From assembly GCA_948957135.1 (NCBI GenBank), contig CARDBT010000017.1, positions 1 through 64,000 of the forward strand: DNA of 64,000 nt. The letters are read 5' to 3'. This document shows positions 1-8,453 of the stretch, in pieces. This stretch comes from COE1 sp910588595 (GTDB taxonomy: Bacteria; Bacillota; Clostridia; Lachnospirales; Lachnospiraceae). The notes beneath the pieces were generated by a model, which saw nothing but the letters and a program-made list of their open reading frames with translations, searched no databases and was not told the origin of the DNA. The position numbers and the translations under genes are program-made. Within the stretch, counting starts at the first letter, position 1. Every line of letters starts with the position of its first letter.

Positions 1-52
1 GAGCACTCGGCTGTTAACCGAGTTGTTGTAGGTTCGAGCCCTACTCGGGGAG
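1..52 (+). tRNA. tRNA-Asn (GTT), 5' truncated by window edge
   Basis: The 3' part of a tRNA is present. The anticodon loop CTGTTAA reads GTT (Asn), followed by a T-arm (GTAGG/CCTAC around TTCGAGC) and the acceptor strand TCGGGGA with discriminator G. The 5' acceptor strand and most of the D-arm lie before base 1. No CCA is encoded. It is probably co-transcribed with the tRNA-Cys that follows 58 bases later. Confidence 0.9.
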
Positions 53-110
53 TTTATTTTAGATAATTTATCTGTCATAATATGTGTTGATTATGAATAT
101 AATATAGTAT

Positions 111-181
111 GGCGCAGTAGCCAAGCGGTAAGGCGTGGGACTGCAACTCCCTGATCACCGGTTCAAATCCGATCTGCGCCT
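111..181 (+). tRNA. tRNA-Cys (GCA)
   Basis: A complete cloverleaf is visible: acceptor GGCGCAG pairs with CTGCGCC, the D-arm is GCC..GGC, the anticodon stem encloses CTGCAAC (anticodon GCA, Cys), and the T-arm CCGG TTCAAAT CCGA precedes discriminator T. The CCA tail is not encoded. It lies just downstream of the tRNA-Asn and is followed by a strong terminator. Confidence 0.95.
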
Positions 182-190
182 CTCAAATAA

Positions 191-220
191 AAAACCTGAG
201 AAATATTTCTCAGGTTTTTT
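191..220 (+). terminator. Rho-independent terminator of the tRNA unit
   Basis: AAAACCTGAGAAA pairs with TTTCTCAGGTTTT around a tiny loop and runs into a T6 tract. It lies 10 bases after the tRNA-Cys end, so it most likely ends the tRNA transcript. Confidence 0.85.
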
Positions 221-251
221 ATTTAAGTACAGATCATTTTGAGGAAATATA

Positions 252-302
252 CCGCTAAGAAATAGCCTGTGACAATGAGCTTGATTAACAATTTCTTAGC
301 GG
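252..302. terminator. Long-armed inverted repeat after feoB
   Basis: A perfect 12-base inverted repeat (CCGCTAAGAAAT / ATTTCTTAGCGG) encloses a 27-base loop, 12 bases downstream of the feoB stop on the minus strand. There is no clear poly-T run on either side, so it may be a weak terminator or an mRNA-stabilising hairpin. Confidence 0.45.
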
Positions 303-313
303 AGAATAATCAA

Positions 314-2653
314 TTATGTGATGAGCAGTCCGATCATTCGTACCAGCAGTGCGGCGGTCCAGGCGATGATACATTGCCACACAACTACATAGATTGCCCA
401 TCTGCACCCCAATTCCCGTTTGATGGAAGCGATGGCAGCTACACAGGGCGTGTATAGCAGGCTGAATACGAGCAGGGAAGCGGCAGTCAGTGAATTCATG
501 GCAGCTGCAACACCACCCTCTGCGCCAAACAGCACTTCCAGGACGGAGACAACGCTTTCTTTTGCCATGAAACCACTGATCAGTGCGGTGCAGATGCGCC
601 AGTCGTCCAATCCAAGTGGTTGAAAGAGCGGCGCGATCAGACCAGATATGGCAGCCAAGATACTGTCGTGTGAATCCGTAACCATATTAAAATGAAAATT
701 AAAGCTTTGCAGGAACCACACTATGATGGTCGCGATCAATATGACGGAGAAAGCCCGCTGCAGAAAATCCTTTGCCTTTTCCCACAGGAGTTGTAGTACA
801 TTGCGGGTGCCTGGCAGACGATAGTTCGGCAGCTCCATGACAAAGGGTACTGCTTCGCCTTTAAATATGGTTTTCTTGAAAAAGAGAGCTACAAGGATTC
901 CGACAAAAATCCCCAATAAATACAATCCGGTCATGATCAGACCGCCCTTATGAGGAAAAAAGGCATTTACAAAAAAGGCATAAATCGGCAGCTTTGCGGT
1001 ACAACTCATAAATGGAGTGAGCAGTATCGTCATTTTGCGGTCACGCTCGCTAGGCAGGGTGCGGGTGGACATGACTGCGGGCACAGTACAGCCAAAACCG
1101 ATCAGCATTGGCACGATACTACGCCCGGATAATCCCATCTTTCGAAGCAGCTTATCCATGAAGAAGGCGACACGTGCGACATATCCGCTGTCCTCTAACA
1201 TGGAGAGGAAAAAGAACATGGTCACGATGACCGGCAGGAAACTGAGAACGCTGCCGACACCCTCAAATATACCATTGATGATCAGACTGTGGATCGTGCG
1301 GTTGACATTACCGGCAGTCATGGCGTTGTCAGCAAATACAGCGAGAAGTTCGATGCCGCTGGCTAGCAGATCCTGCATCCATGCACCGATAACATTAAAT
1401 GTCAGGTAGAATACAAGTCCCATGATCATAACAAACACTGGAATAGCGGTATATTTGCCGGTCAGAATCCGGTCAATACGCTGGCTGCGCAGGTGTTCTT
1501 TGCTCTCATGTGGTTTGGTGACGCACTGATTACATATTTTATGGATATAGGCGAATCGCATATCAGCCATGGCTGCGCTTCGGTCCATTCCGCGTTCTTT
1601 TTCCATTTGAAGGATAATGTGTTCCAACATTTCATTTTCATTTTGATCGAGATGCAGGCGATCCAGGATCAGGCTGTCACCTTCGATGATCTTGCTTGCA
1701 GCAAAACGAACGGGAAGTCCGGCGTGCAAGGCATGGTCTTCGATCAGATGGATGACCGCATGGAGACAGCGGTGTACAGCTCCTCCGTTGTCATTCTGGT
1801 CGCAAAAGTCCTGACGAAGCGGTTTTTCCTGGTATTTAGCTACATGGAGAGCGTGTTTGATCAATTCGTCTACACCCTGATTTTTGGCAGCTGAGATCGG
1901 CACCACAGGGATGCCAAGCATGGATTCCATGGCGTTTACATCGACGGTTCCCCCATTGCCTGCCATCTCGTCCATCATATTGAGTGCTAAGACTGTGGGG
2001 ACATTCATTTCGAGCAGCTGCATGGTAAGGTATAGATTTCGCTCGATATTTGTGGCATCGACTATGTTGATAATACCGTTTGGATGATCATTCAGTACAA
2101 AATCGCGTGACACCAGTTCTTCATTCGTGTAAGGGGACATCGAGTAAATGCCCGGAAGGTCGGTGATTTCCGTATCAGAATAGCCGCGTATCGCGCCGTC
2201 TTTTCTGTCCACAGTAACACCCGGGAAATTTCCGACGTGCTGTTTGGAGCCAGTCAGCTGGTTGAAAAGAGTGGTTTTGCCACAGTTCTGGTTGCCGACC
2301 AGAGCGAAAGTCAGTTTGGTTCCGTCTGGAAGGGGGTTGCCGCTGCCCTTCGGATGAAAGATGCCTTCCTCACCCAGCCCGGGGTGCAAAGTTTTCTTGG
2401 CAGCCTTTTTCTTGGACTGAGTGCTTGATGTGATTGGATCCACAGCAATTTGTGCAGCATCGGCAAGGCGGAGCGTGAGCTCGTAACCTTGGATGCGCAG
2501 TTCGATCGGATCACCCATCGGAGCAAGTTTTACAACTGTGACTTCTGCGCCGGGGATCACGCCCATGTCCAGAAAGTGCTGCCTCAGTGCACCCTCGCCT
2601 CCAACGCTCTTCACTACAGCGGAATTTCCGATTTCAAGTTCCTTTAGTGTCAT
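314..2653 (-). CDS. feoB: FeoA-FeoB fusion, ferrous iron transport GTPase/permease
   Basis: Takes up Fe2+ across the cytoplasmic membrane. Residues 1-72 form a FeoA-type SH3-like domain (start MTLKELEIGN). After a Lys-rich linker comes the FeoB G-domain, with G1 GNQNCGKTT near residue 120, G3 DLPGIYS near 165 and G4 NMMD. The C-terminal half has Gate/Nucleoside-recognition membrane segments, including the FLPVIVTMFFFLSMLEDSGY region. The 779-residue length fits a FeoB of about 700 plus a fused FeoA; in many bacteria feoA is a separate gene. The ATG at 2653 was chosen because GAGGAG precedes it by 7 bases; a longer TTG frame to 2674 has no ribosome site. No other iron gene is adjacent. A Fur or DtxR box was not recognised. 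Confidence 0.95.
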   Translation of the reverse strand: MTLKELEIGNSAVVKSVGGEGALRQHFLDMGVIPGAEVTVVKLAPMGDPIELRIQGYELTLRLADAAQIAVDPITSSTQSKKKAAKKTLHPGLGEEGIFHPKGSGNPLPDGTKLTFALVGNQNCGKTTLFNQLTGSKQHVGNFPGVTVDRKDGAIRGYSDTEITDLPGIYSMSPYTNEELVSRDFVLNDHPNGIINIVDATNIERNLYLTMQLLEMNVPTVLALNMMDEMAGNGGTVDVNAMESMLGIPVVPISAAKNQGVDELIKHALHVAKYQEKPLRQDFCDQNDNGGAVHRCLHAVIHLIEDHALHAGLPVRFAASKIIEGDSLILDRLHLDQNENEMLEHIILQMEKERGMDRSAAMADMRFAYIHKICNQCVTKPHESKEHLRSQRIDRILTGKYTAIPVFVMIMGLVFYLTFNVIGAWMQDLLASGIELLAVFADNAMTAGNVNRTIHSLIINGIFEGVGSVLSFLPVIVTMFFFLSMLEDSGYVARVAFFMDKLLRKMGLSGRSIVPMLIGFGCTVPAVMSTRTLPSERDRKMTILLTPFMSCTAKLPIYAFFVNAFFPHKGGLIMTGLYLLGIFVGILVALFFKKTIFKGEAVPFVMELPNYRLPGTRNVLQLLWEKAKDFLQRAFSVILIATIIVWFLQSFNFHFNMVTDSHDSILAAISGLIAPLFQPLGLDDWRICTALISGFMAKESVVSVLEVLFGAEGGVAAAMNSLTAASLLVFSLLYTPCVAAIASIKRELGCRWAIYVVVWQCIIAWTAALLVRMIGLLIT

Positions 2654-2779
2654 AATATCACTCCTCGTAAGCAAAAAATAATATATGTTTTCAATATGGA
2701 ACGCATAGATATATGAAACTTCAATCTTATTTTAGTGGATATGGTCAGATAAAACAAGTCCCAAAAGAAGGGGTTTTTC

Positions 2780-2807
2780 TTGAAAAAGAAGGAAGAATCT
2801 ATATAAT
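2780..2807 (+). promoter_or_regulatory. Sigma-A type promoter for the SUKH gene
   Basis: TTGAAA and TATAAT are separated by 16 bases, about 90 bases upstream of the chosen start at 2900. It was read by eye. Confidence 0.6.
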
Positions 2808-2899
2808 AGAATATGTAGGGTTGGAAATTGATGTATTGCATTAATTTTAATGAATTCTTATGCATCATAAAAAGATTTGTACGAAAAGGAGTGTTTATC

Positions 2900-3676
2900 A
2901 TGGGAAATAAGTATGATGAGAAAGCTTTTGTGAAGGGAGCCTATCAGGCGCTGATCGATAGAGGGATCATTACGGAGGATATGCTGATGCCGTCCACGGT
3001 GACGGACGAGATGATAGATGCATTTGAGCGGGAGTATGATGTGAAACTGCCGCCGCTTCTGCGCGCATATCTGCAGACATATTGCCATAATATCAACGGG
3101 CTTAAAGCACCTGTCCCGGGTGATGATCTGATCCATCGGAATGAAGATACGATGAGGCAGATCATGCATATGGATATCGATGAGATCAATGAGCTGAGCC
3201 AGGACGAGCTGCCGTACGTGGAACTGACCTGGTGTGACATGTTCCCGATTCCAGAGAAGGATCCGTTAAGCGTATTTCGAAGGGAGATAGAAGGAATTCG
3301 CGAGGTGGCAGACTGTATGGTGGAGGACGATCTGTCAGCAGCTGACGTTAAGCAGTTTATTCCGTTTGCGGACTGGATGAGTGCGGGACCGCTGTGCATT
3401 GATACCAGTATTGATGAAGATGAGGTCTCAAGTGAGGACGTTCAAACATGGCAGGTATGCTGGTTTGACCATGAAGAATTTCACTGGAAACAGCAGGGCG
3501 TGGAATATGTTGATGACGACGGGAATGTTGTCGGAGATACAAGAATGGCAGATTTCAGGTGTTTTCTGCGGTTGTATTTCTATGGGATTTATGACAAGAA
3601 TTATGAAGTGCAGTCAGAGGAGTCTGGGGAGGACGTGCCGGATAAGAGCGAGTGGTGCACTGTAGGTGGATACTGA
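2900..3676 (+). CDS. SMI1/KNR4 (SUKH) family protein
   Basis: A soluble acidic protein of 258 residues with no signal or membrane segment. The stretch from about residue 30 (TDEMIDAFEREYDVKLPPLL) matches the start of the SMI1/KNR4 fold, in which an amphipathic helix is followed by a short V-x-LP motif. The rest is rich in Asp/Glu and Trp, as usual for SUKH proteins. In bacteria this superfamily includes immunity proteins against nuclease toxins as well as housekeeping members; no toxin gene is next to it here, so an immunity role is only a possibility. The ATG at 2900 has AAAAGGAG 9 bases upstream. A MITE-like repeat lies 137 bases downstream. Confidence 0.75.
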   Translation: MGNKYDEKAFVKGAYQALIDRGIITEDMLMPSTVTDEMIDAFEREYDVKLPPLLRAYLQTYCHNINGLKAPVPGDDLIHRNEDTMRQIMHMDIDEINELSQDELPYVELTWCDMFPIPEKDPLSVFRREIEGIREVADCMVEDDLSAADVKQFIPFADWMSAGPLCIDTSIDEDEVSSEDVQTWQVCWFDHEEFHWKQQGVEYVDDDGNVVGDTRMADFRCFLRLYFYGIYDKNYEVQSEESGEDVPDKSEWCTVGGY

Positions 3677-3813
3677 GTGCTGACCTGATCCATACAGTCT
3701 GAAAAAGCGGGATGGGACGCCGTAAAATGAGCTACCGTGGGTATTTTTGTTTGAGTTTGGATTGGATATAGTCGACACCGCTCGCTATTTGGTTTGAGAT
3801 TGGGTCCATATTG

Positions 3814-3971
3814 GTTACAGTTCAGCCCAGGACTTCGCACTACGCTGCGAAGTCCGTGAGAAAGCATAGCGGCCTAGATGCATCAAGCCACGGTACGTGG
3901 CTTTGACATCCGCGAAGCAGTTTTTGCATGGCTTGATGCTTATAACAGGAAGCCGAAGGCTGAACTGTTAC
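3814..3971 (+). mobile_element. MITE-like element family 1, copy A (158 bp)
   Basis: The ends GTTACAGTTCAGCC and GGCTGAACTGTTAC form a 14-base terminal inverted repeat with one mismatch. It is flanked by a perfect 8-base target duplication CCATATTG (3806-3813 and 3972-3979). Inside are a perfect 10-bp hairpin (GGACTTCGCA/TGCGAAGTCC) and an 11-bp pair GCATCAAGCCA/TGGCTTGATGC. No coding capacity. Three relatives are at 10310, 18895 and 59950. This is the longest copy, and it lies 30 bases upstream of the first ispE promoter. Confidence 0.9.
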
Positions 3972-4000
3972 CCATATTGTGTTCTGTATGTGTGAAACTG

Positions 4001-4029
4001 TTGACGAACCGCATATTTTCCTTTATAAT
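4001..4029 (+). promoter_or_regulatory. ispE promoter P1
   Basis: TTGACG and TATAAT are separated by 17 bases, a near-consensus housekeeping promoter about 100 bases before the ispE start and directly downstream of repeat copy A. Confidence 0.7.
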
Positions 4030-4084
4030 TGTTTTAAAAAAAATACAATGTTTTCCATGGAACCAACAGGGCAGCCGCGCCCGT

Positions 4085-4113
4085 TTGACTTTGCATGAAG
4101 AATATTATATAGT
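4085..4113 (+). promoter_or_regulatory. ispE promoter P2
   Basis: TTGACT and TATAGT with a 17-base spacer sit just before the ispE ribosome site (AAAGGGGAAA). It would give a very short leader. It may act with P1 or instead of it. Confidence 0.5.
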
Positions 4114-4130
4114 ACAAAAAGGGGAAACGG

Positions 4131-5030
4131 ATGGAAAAACGAAATTACAGGGCAAGGGCGAAAATCAATCTGGCGCTTGATGTATGTCGTCGTCTCGAAA
4201 ATGGATATCATGAAGTGAAGATGGTCATGCAGACAGTTGATCTCTATGATGAGTTGGAATTTAAGATAAGAAATGATCCGGATATCATATTGTCTGTGAG
4301 CAGTAAAGACTATCTGGGTGATCTGGAGAACAACCTGATCTTCCGCGCAGCGAAGCTTATGAAACATCAGTTCGACATACAGTCTGGCGTGGAGATCAAG
4401 CTCAAAAAGAATATTCCTGTAGCAGCGGGTATGGCTGGCGGGAGTACGGACGCAGCAGCGACAATGCTTGCCATGAACGAGTTGTACGAGCTTGGGCTCT
4501 CCAAAGAACAGCTCATGGATATGGCAGTGAGACTTGGTGCGGATGTTCCTTTTTGCATTATGGGAGGCACTGCCCTGGCAGAGGGGATCGGGGAGCAACT
4601 GGCACCGCTCCCGGCACCGCCAGAGGCTGTGCTGCTGATCGTGAAGCCGCCGATCATGGTGTCGACACAATGGGTTTATGAACATCTGCGCCTTGACGCG
4701 CTGGAGCGTCATCCGGATATAGATGGCATGATCACTGCCTTGAACCAGGGGAATTTAAAGGGAGTCACTGACCGCATGGAAAATGTGATGGAAACTGTGA
4801 CGGAGAGAGAATATCCCATCATCACTGATATCAAGAAAATGATGCTTGGCAATGGAGCGATGAACGCTGTCATGAGCGGGAGCGGTCCAAGTATCTTTGG
4901 CGTTTTTATTGAGGAGGATGCAGCAAGGGCGGCAGCTGTATATGTCAATCAGACACTTTTGACAAAGGGAATTGATGCACAGGTAAACGTTACAAGATTT
5001 TATAAACACGCTCTGAACCAAGATTCGTGA
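4131..5030 (+). CDS. ispE: 4-diphosphocytidyl-2-C-methyl-D-erythritol kinase
   Basis: Phosphorylates the 2-hydroxyl of CDP-methylerythritol with ATP in the MEP isoprenoid pathway. It belongs to the GHMP kinase family: an N-terminal substrate motif (RAKINLALDVCRRLENGYHE, residues 6-25) is followed by the glycine-rich ATP loop PVAAGMAGGSTDAAATM near residue 95 and the third GHMP motif MSGSGPSIFGVF near the C-terminus. Length 299 is normal. The ribosome site is AAAGGGG. The stop is 13 bases before the GntR-type gene, so the two form an operon driven by the two promoters above. Confidence 0.96.
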   Translation: MEKRNYRARAKINLALDVCRRLENGYHEVKMVMQTVDLYDELEFKIRNDPDIILSVSSKDYLGDLENNLIFRAAKLMKHQFDIQSGVEIKLKKNIPVAAGMAGGSTDAAATMLAMNELYELGLSKEQLMDMAVRLGADVPFCIMGGTALAEGIGEQLAPLPAPPEAVLLIVKPPIMVSTQWVYEHLRLDALERHPDIDGMITALNQGNLKGVTDRMENVMETVTEREYPIITDIKKMMLGNGAMNAVMSGSGPSIFGVFIEEDAARAAAVYVNQTLLTKGIDAQVNVTRFYKHALNQDS

Positions 5031-5043
5031 TTGGAGGACAGAT

Positions 5044-5730
5044 ATGAGCATGATGAAGGACGATGAATATTTACCGCTCAGGGATGTGGTGTTCAATACG
5101 CTGCGTCAGGAGATTCTCACCGGTAAGCTCAAACCCGGAGAGCGCCTGATGGAGATCCATCTAGCGAACAAGCTTGGTGTGAGCCGCACGCCGATACGTG
5201 AGGCGATCAGGAAGCTGGAGCTTGAAGGTCTGGTGATCATGATACCAAGGCGCGGGGCAGAGGTTGCGCAGATCACGCTCAAGAGCCTGCAGGATGTCAT
5301 GGAAGTACGGCGTGCTTTGGATGTGCTAGCGGTCGAGCTTGCCTGTGAGCGGATGGGGCAGGAAGCGTTGGACAGTCTGTATCAGGCGTGTGAGAATTTC
5401 CGCGCGGCTGTCAAGACGAAGGACACGAGGAAACTGGCGGAGGCGGATGTAACATTTCATGACAAGATCGTGTTGTCCACCGGAAACGCGAGGCTGATAC
5501 AGCTGGTCAGTAACCTGTCAGAGCAGATGTATCGTTACCGTTTTGAATATCTCAAAGATGCATCATCACATGAGATGCTGCAGCAGGAACATCTGGAAAT
5601 GTATCAGAGCATTTTAAGAAAAGACAAGGTCACAGCGGCGAATGTGGTGAAAAAACACATTGATAATCAGGAGGAAGCCATAATAAAGCAGCTTCAGCTT
5701 GAACGGGATGATCGGAAAAAAAATGTATAA
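5044..5730 (+). CDS. GntR-family transcriptional regulator (FadR/FCD type)
   Basis: 228 residues. The N-terminal winged HTH (residues 12-75) contains LANKLGVSRTPIREAIRKLE, typical of the GntR family. The all-helical C-terminal half (VMEVRRALDVLAVELAC ... HDKIVLSTGN) fits an FCD ligand-binding domain. Such regulators usually sense small organic acids or sugar acids; the ligand here cannot be told. The ribosome site is GGAGG, 8 bases from ATG 5044. It is co-transcribed with ispE. An inverted repeat follows 10 bases after the stop. Confidence 0.92.
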   Translation: MSMMKDDEYLPLRDVVFNTLRQEILTGKLKPGERLMEIHLANKLGVSRTPIREAIRKLELEGLVIMIPRRGAEVAQITLKSLQDVMEVRRALDVLAVELACERMGQEALDSLYQACENFRAAVKTKDTRKLAEADVTFHDKIVLSTGNARLIQLVSNLSEQMYRYRFEYLKDASSHEMLQQEHLEMYQSILRKDKVTAANVVKKHIDNQEEAIIKQLQLERDDRKKNV

Positions 5731-5740
5731 ACGTTTGATT

Positions 5741-5785
5741 TATGTCCATACTTACTGATAGAAGCAAATGGGAGGTATGGACATA
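5741..5785 (+). promoter_or_regulatory. Hairpin spanning the ribosome site of the 82-residue gene
   Basis: TATGTCCATAC (5741-5751) pairs perfectly with GTATGGACATA (5775-5785). The 3' arm fills the whole gap between the GGAGG site (5771-5775) and the ATG at 5785, and ends on its A. It could control translation of the small membrane protein, or act as a weak attenuator after the GntR gene. Confidence 0.45.
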
Positions 5786-6033
5786 TGTTATTATGGAATA
5801 AGTATCTGAAAAATATACTGATGGTTCTGGGTGTGGTGTTGTGGGTTGGTGCACTTAGCCCCGAGATCTTTATGCAGGCAGGGCTGGGATGCATCCTTGA
5901 CGAGAACGGCGAGGAGCTCACAGCGGAGGATGCAAAAGAATTTATGGAGGCCTATTTCTACGGAAATCAGACTCAGGGGGAAGCCTCAGTAGAGATAAGT
6001 TATAAATTTGCGTTGTTGGAATGGATGCAATAG
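5785..6033 (+). CDS. Small hypothetical membrane or exported protein (82 aa)
   Basis: Not recognised. Residues 1-30 hold Lys9 followed by a hydrophobic stretch (ILMVLGVVLWVGALSPEIFM), so a signal peptide or single membrane helix is likely. The rest is acidic and contains an EELTAEDAKEFMEAYFYG helix. GGAGG lies 9 bases upstream of the ATG, partly inside a perfect hairpin. It follows the GntR gene by 54 bases and precedes a DUF1934 gene. It could be a short exported lipocalin-like fragment, but nothing supports a function. Confidence 0.6.
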   Translation: MLLWNKYLKNILMVLGVVLWVGALSPEIFMQAGLGCILDENGEELTAEDAKEFMEAYFYGNQTQGEASVEISYKFALLEWMQ

Positions 6034-6100
6034 ATCTGATAACGCAGGGGCATAAGTTTGCTGATTGGTATGCGTGCCAGTGCGCGCAGGGGGGATAGCT

Positions 6101-6559
6101 ATGACAAAGGAAGTATTGGTATCCATACGTGGACTTCAATTTGTTGACAATGAGATCGGACAGTCGACTTCCGACGAGGAACTTGACCAGATCGAGACGA
6201 TCTGTCCTGGGGAATACTATTATCGAAATGATGCACATTACATACGTTATGAGGAAATCATGGAAGACTTTCCGGAATCTATCCGGAATATGATCAAGTT
6301 GAAGAAAAAAGAATTTTCACTCTGGAAAAAGGGACCGGTCAATGTGCAGCTGGTATTTTCCGAGGGGAAAAAAACCATGACAGATTATTTTACCCCTTTC
6401 GGAAATATCTTAGTCGCGATGGACACAAGGGAAGTCAATGTGACAGAAAGCGAGGACTGTCTGGAAATACATATTGTCTATGGACTCGAGGCGAATTATC
6501 AGTTCATAGCAGACTGTAATATCACGATCGAGATCAAGAGTCTTTCAGGCAGCCAATGA
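6101..6559 (+). CDS. DUF1934 family beta-barrel protein
   Basis: 152 residues from MTKEVLVSIRG. The pattern of an N-terminal strand (VSIRGLQF), a central GKKTMTDYFTPFGNILVAMDT stretch and a closing YGLEANYQFIADCNITIEIK matches the DUF1934/YwiB family, which has a calycin-like barrel and no settled function. The ATG at 6101 has GGGGGG 7 bases upstream; the frame extends to 6065 without a ribosome site. It ends 10 bases from the converging alarmone synthetase gene. Confidence 0.8.
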   Translation: MTKEVLVSIRGLQFVDNEIGQSTSDEELDQIETICPGEYYYRNDAHYIRYEEIMEDFPESIRNMIKLKKKEFSLWKKGPVNVQLVFSEGKKTMTDYFTPFGNILVAMDTREVNVTESEDCLEIHIVYGLEANYQFIADCNITIEIKSLSGSQ

Positions 6560-6568
6560 CGGATCTGC

Positions 6569-7378
6569 TCACTGCATCGGTTCTTGCGGATTGTCCCGGC
6601 GGATCTCATCGAGCAGATGCTTCATGCGCCGCTCCATCTCGGAGAGTTCTCCGGAGTAGTTGCGAAATGCGTCAGTGGTTTCATCGGGCGTCTCTCCCTT
6701 GTAACAGATGCGGTGCTCCATGCTTGCCCACAGGTCCATGGCGAGCGTGCGAAATTGTATTTCTACAGGATAGTACTGCATGCCTTCAATGCGGTATACA
6801 GGAATGCCCAGAACCATATGATAACTCTTGTATCCGCTGTCCTTGGGATAGTGGATATAGTCGCTTTCTTTTAGGATCAGCAGGTCGGTTTGTGTCTTTA
6901 CGAGAGAGAGAATGCTGAAAATATCCTCCACAAAATAACAGATCACGCGGATTCCGGCGATGTCTGTCAGGTTATCTTTTGCGGTGTAAGCCGTGACAGG
7001 GAGACTTTTGCTGGAAAGCTTTTTCTCGATGCTCTTTCGGCTCTTGATGCGTGCCTGTATATTATGGATCGGATAGTCTCTGTATTTTTTGCGGTAGTCT
7101 TCATTCAATCCGTTCATGCGGACCTCGAGCCTTGTCATGGCTTCCCTGTAAGGTTCCACGAGCTGATCGTACTCTTCCTGAGGGATACGCTCTATTTTAG
7201 AAGGTGATATAAAAGAGAGAGCCTTTGGCGGTTCATAGATACCTTCACTGTTCATTTCCTTCAGTATATCATTTTGAAATTCATTTTTCCTTGCGATCAA
7301 AATTTCCGCCCCCTGATGCATGCAGTTATATTGATAAATTGAATGGACTCTTTTTTGCCACTCTAATATATTATGCAT
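6569..7378 (-). CDS. Small alarmone synthetase (RelA/SpoT domain GTP pyrophosphokinase)
   Basis: Transfers pyrophosphate from ATP to GTP/GDP to make (p)ppGpp. Only a synthetase domain is present (269 residues), without HD hydrolase, TGS or ACT domains, as in RelP/RelQ small alarmone synthetases. Visible motifs are DIAGIRVICYFVEDIFSIL, the DYIHYPKDSGYKSYHMVL loop and VEIQFRTLAMDLWASMEHR. N- and C-terminal helices would allow the tetramer known for RelQ. The ATG at 7378 lacks a good ribosome site, so the true start could be internal. It faces the DUF1934 gene tail to tail. Confidence 0.9.
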   Translation of the reverse strand: MHNILEWQKRVHSIYQYNCMHQGAEILIARKNEFQNDILKEMNSEGIYEPPKALSFISPSKIERIPQEEYDQLVEPYREAMTRLEVRMNGLNEDYRKKYRDYPIHNIQARIKSRKSIEKKLSSKSLPVTAYTAKDNLTDIAGIRVICYFVEDIFSILSLVKTQTDLLILKESDYIHYPKDSGYKSYHMVLGIPVYRIEGMQYYPVEIQFRTLAMDLWASMEHRICYKGETPDETTDAFRNYSGELSEMERRMKHLLDEIRRDNPQEPMQ

Positions 7379-7594
7379 ATTTTTGTGATTGTTTCATACA
7401 AAAAACAGGTAACATAAGGATATGCGTGAAGCTTCTGCATGCTTTATTACTTCTATATATTCAATATAGCTCAAAAGTCGTGTGAAAGCAATGAGAAATG
7501 TATAAAATTAACAAAAAAATTATGAAATGGTCATACTTTTTGTTAAATATGTGTTATTGCACAAAAAACACAAGAAAACAATGTATAAAAATAG

Positions 7595-7624
7595 TGGAAA
7601 AGACAGTGGGGTTGGTGCTATACT
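7595..7624 (+). promoter_or_regulatory. Probable extended -10 promoter of the RpiB-type gene
   Basis: TGCTATACT is an extended -10 (TGnTATACT), preceded at 18 bases by TGGAAA as a weak -35. It lies about 108 bases before the GTG start. Confidence 0.5.
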
Positions 7625-7691
7625 ATACTCATATGATGGCAGGACAGCAAGAGCATAAATATAATGATCGCATGAATTTTTATTAATTATA

Positions 7692-7708
7692 GTGTGTTTG
7701 AAACACAC
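7692..7708. promoter_or_regulatory. Palindrome GTGTGTTT-G-AAACACAC in the isomerase leader
   Basis: A perfect 8-bp dyad around one base, 23 bases before the GTG start of the RpiB-type gene and downstream of its promoter. It could be a repressor operator; the cognate factor is unknown. Confidence 0.4.
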
Positions 7709-7731
7709 GTATGGGAAAGGAAGGGCAGGAA

Positions 7732-8373
7732 GTGAAGATTGCACTGATCAATGAGAACAGCCAGGCGGCAAAGAACGCCATGATCTGCGAGACGCTCAAG
7801 AAGGTCGTGGAACCGATGGGGCACGAGGTATTTAATTATGGGATGTACACTGCGGAGGACGCGCATCAGCTGACGTATGTGCAGAACGGGATCCTGGCAG
7901 CGGTATTATTGAATTCCGGGGCGGCAGATTTTGTTATAACAGGCTGCGGCACGGGCGAGGGCGCGATGCTTGCGTGCAACGCATTTCCCAAAGTGCTCTG
8001 CGGGCATATCGAGACGCCGCTCGACGCGTATCTGTTTTCTCAGGTGAATGACGGGAACTGTGTGGCGCTTCCGTTTGCGGAGAATTTCGGCTGGGGCGGG
8101 GAGCTCAATCTCGAATACATATTCGAAAAATTGTTCTGCACACCGGGCGGCGGCGGATATCCGAAAGAGCGCGTTGTGCCGGAGCAGCGAAACAAGAAGA
8201 TCCTCGACGAGGTGAAGACGGTCACGCACGCGGATCTGTGCGACATCCTGCCAAAGCTTGACAGGGAGCTGTGCAAGGGAGCGCTGAGCGGTGAGAAGTT
8301 CAGGGAGTATTTCTTTGCAAACTGCAAGTGTGACAAGGTTGCGGCGGCTGTGAAGGAGATCATCGGCGAGTAA
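7732..8373 (+). CDS. RpiB/LacA/LacB family sugar-phosphate isomerase
   Basis: Likely interconverts an aldose and ketose phosphate. The N-terminus MKIALINENSQAAKN and the loop VITGCGTGEGAMLACNAFP (near residue 70) match the RpiB/LacAB fold, where G-T-G-x-G binds the phosphate. At 213 residues it is longer than classical RpiB (about 150) by a C-terminal helical tail; this longer type is often annotated only to family level. GTG 7732 was preferred over ATG 7711 because family members start at this point and AAAGGAAGG lies about 10 bases upstream. The catalytic Cys or His was not assigned with certainty. Confidence 0.85.
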   Translation: MKIALINENSQAAKNAMICETLKKVVEPMGHEVFNYGMYTAEDAHQLTYVQNGILAAVLLNSGAADFVITGCGTGEGAMLACNAFPKVLCGHIETPLDAYLFSQVNDGNCVALPFAENFGWGGELNLEYIFEKLFCTPGGGGYPKERVVPEQRNKKILDEVKTVTHADLCDILPKLDRELCKGALSGEKFREYFFANCKCDKVAAAVKEIIGE

Positions 8374-8453
8374 AATGTGAGATCGGAGACTTCACATGGC
8401 GAATGTGGGCATTCGATCCAATTCGCGGGTTATGGATAACATGGAGGGATAAC

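Larger units (their letters stand above)
7379..7731 (+). other. Intergenic region between alarmone synthetase and isomerase genes
   Basis: An AT-rich stretch of 353 bases with no credible open frame. It holds the probable promoter of the downstream isomerase gene (7595-7624) and a short palindrome (7692-7708). The leader of the divergent alarmone synthetase gene lies at its left end; no clear promoter for that gene was found. Confidence 0.6.

Noticed and set aside
3878..4180. Frame starting inside repeat copy A (MHQATVRGFDIREAVFAW)
   Set aside because: The same peptide is produced by other copies of the repeat and is broken in copy B; it is a by-product of the element sequence, and the ispE start follows.
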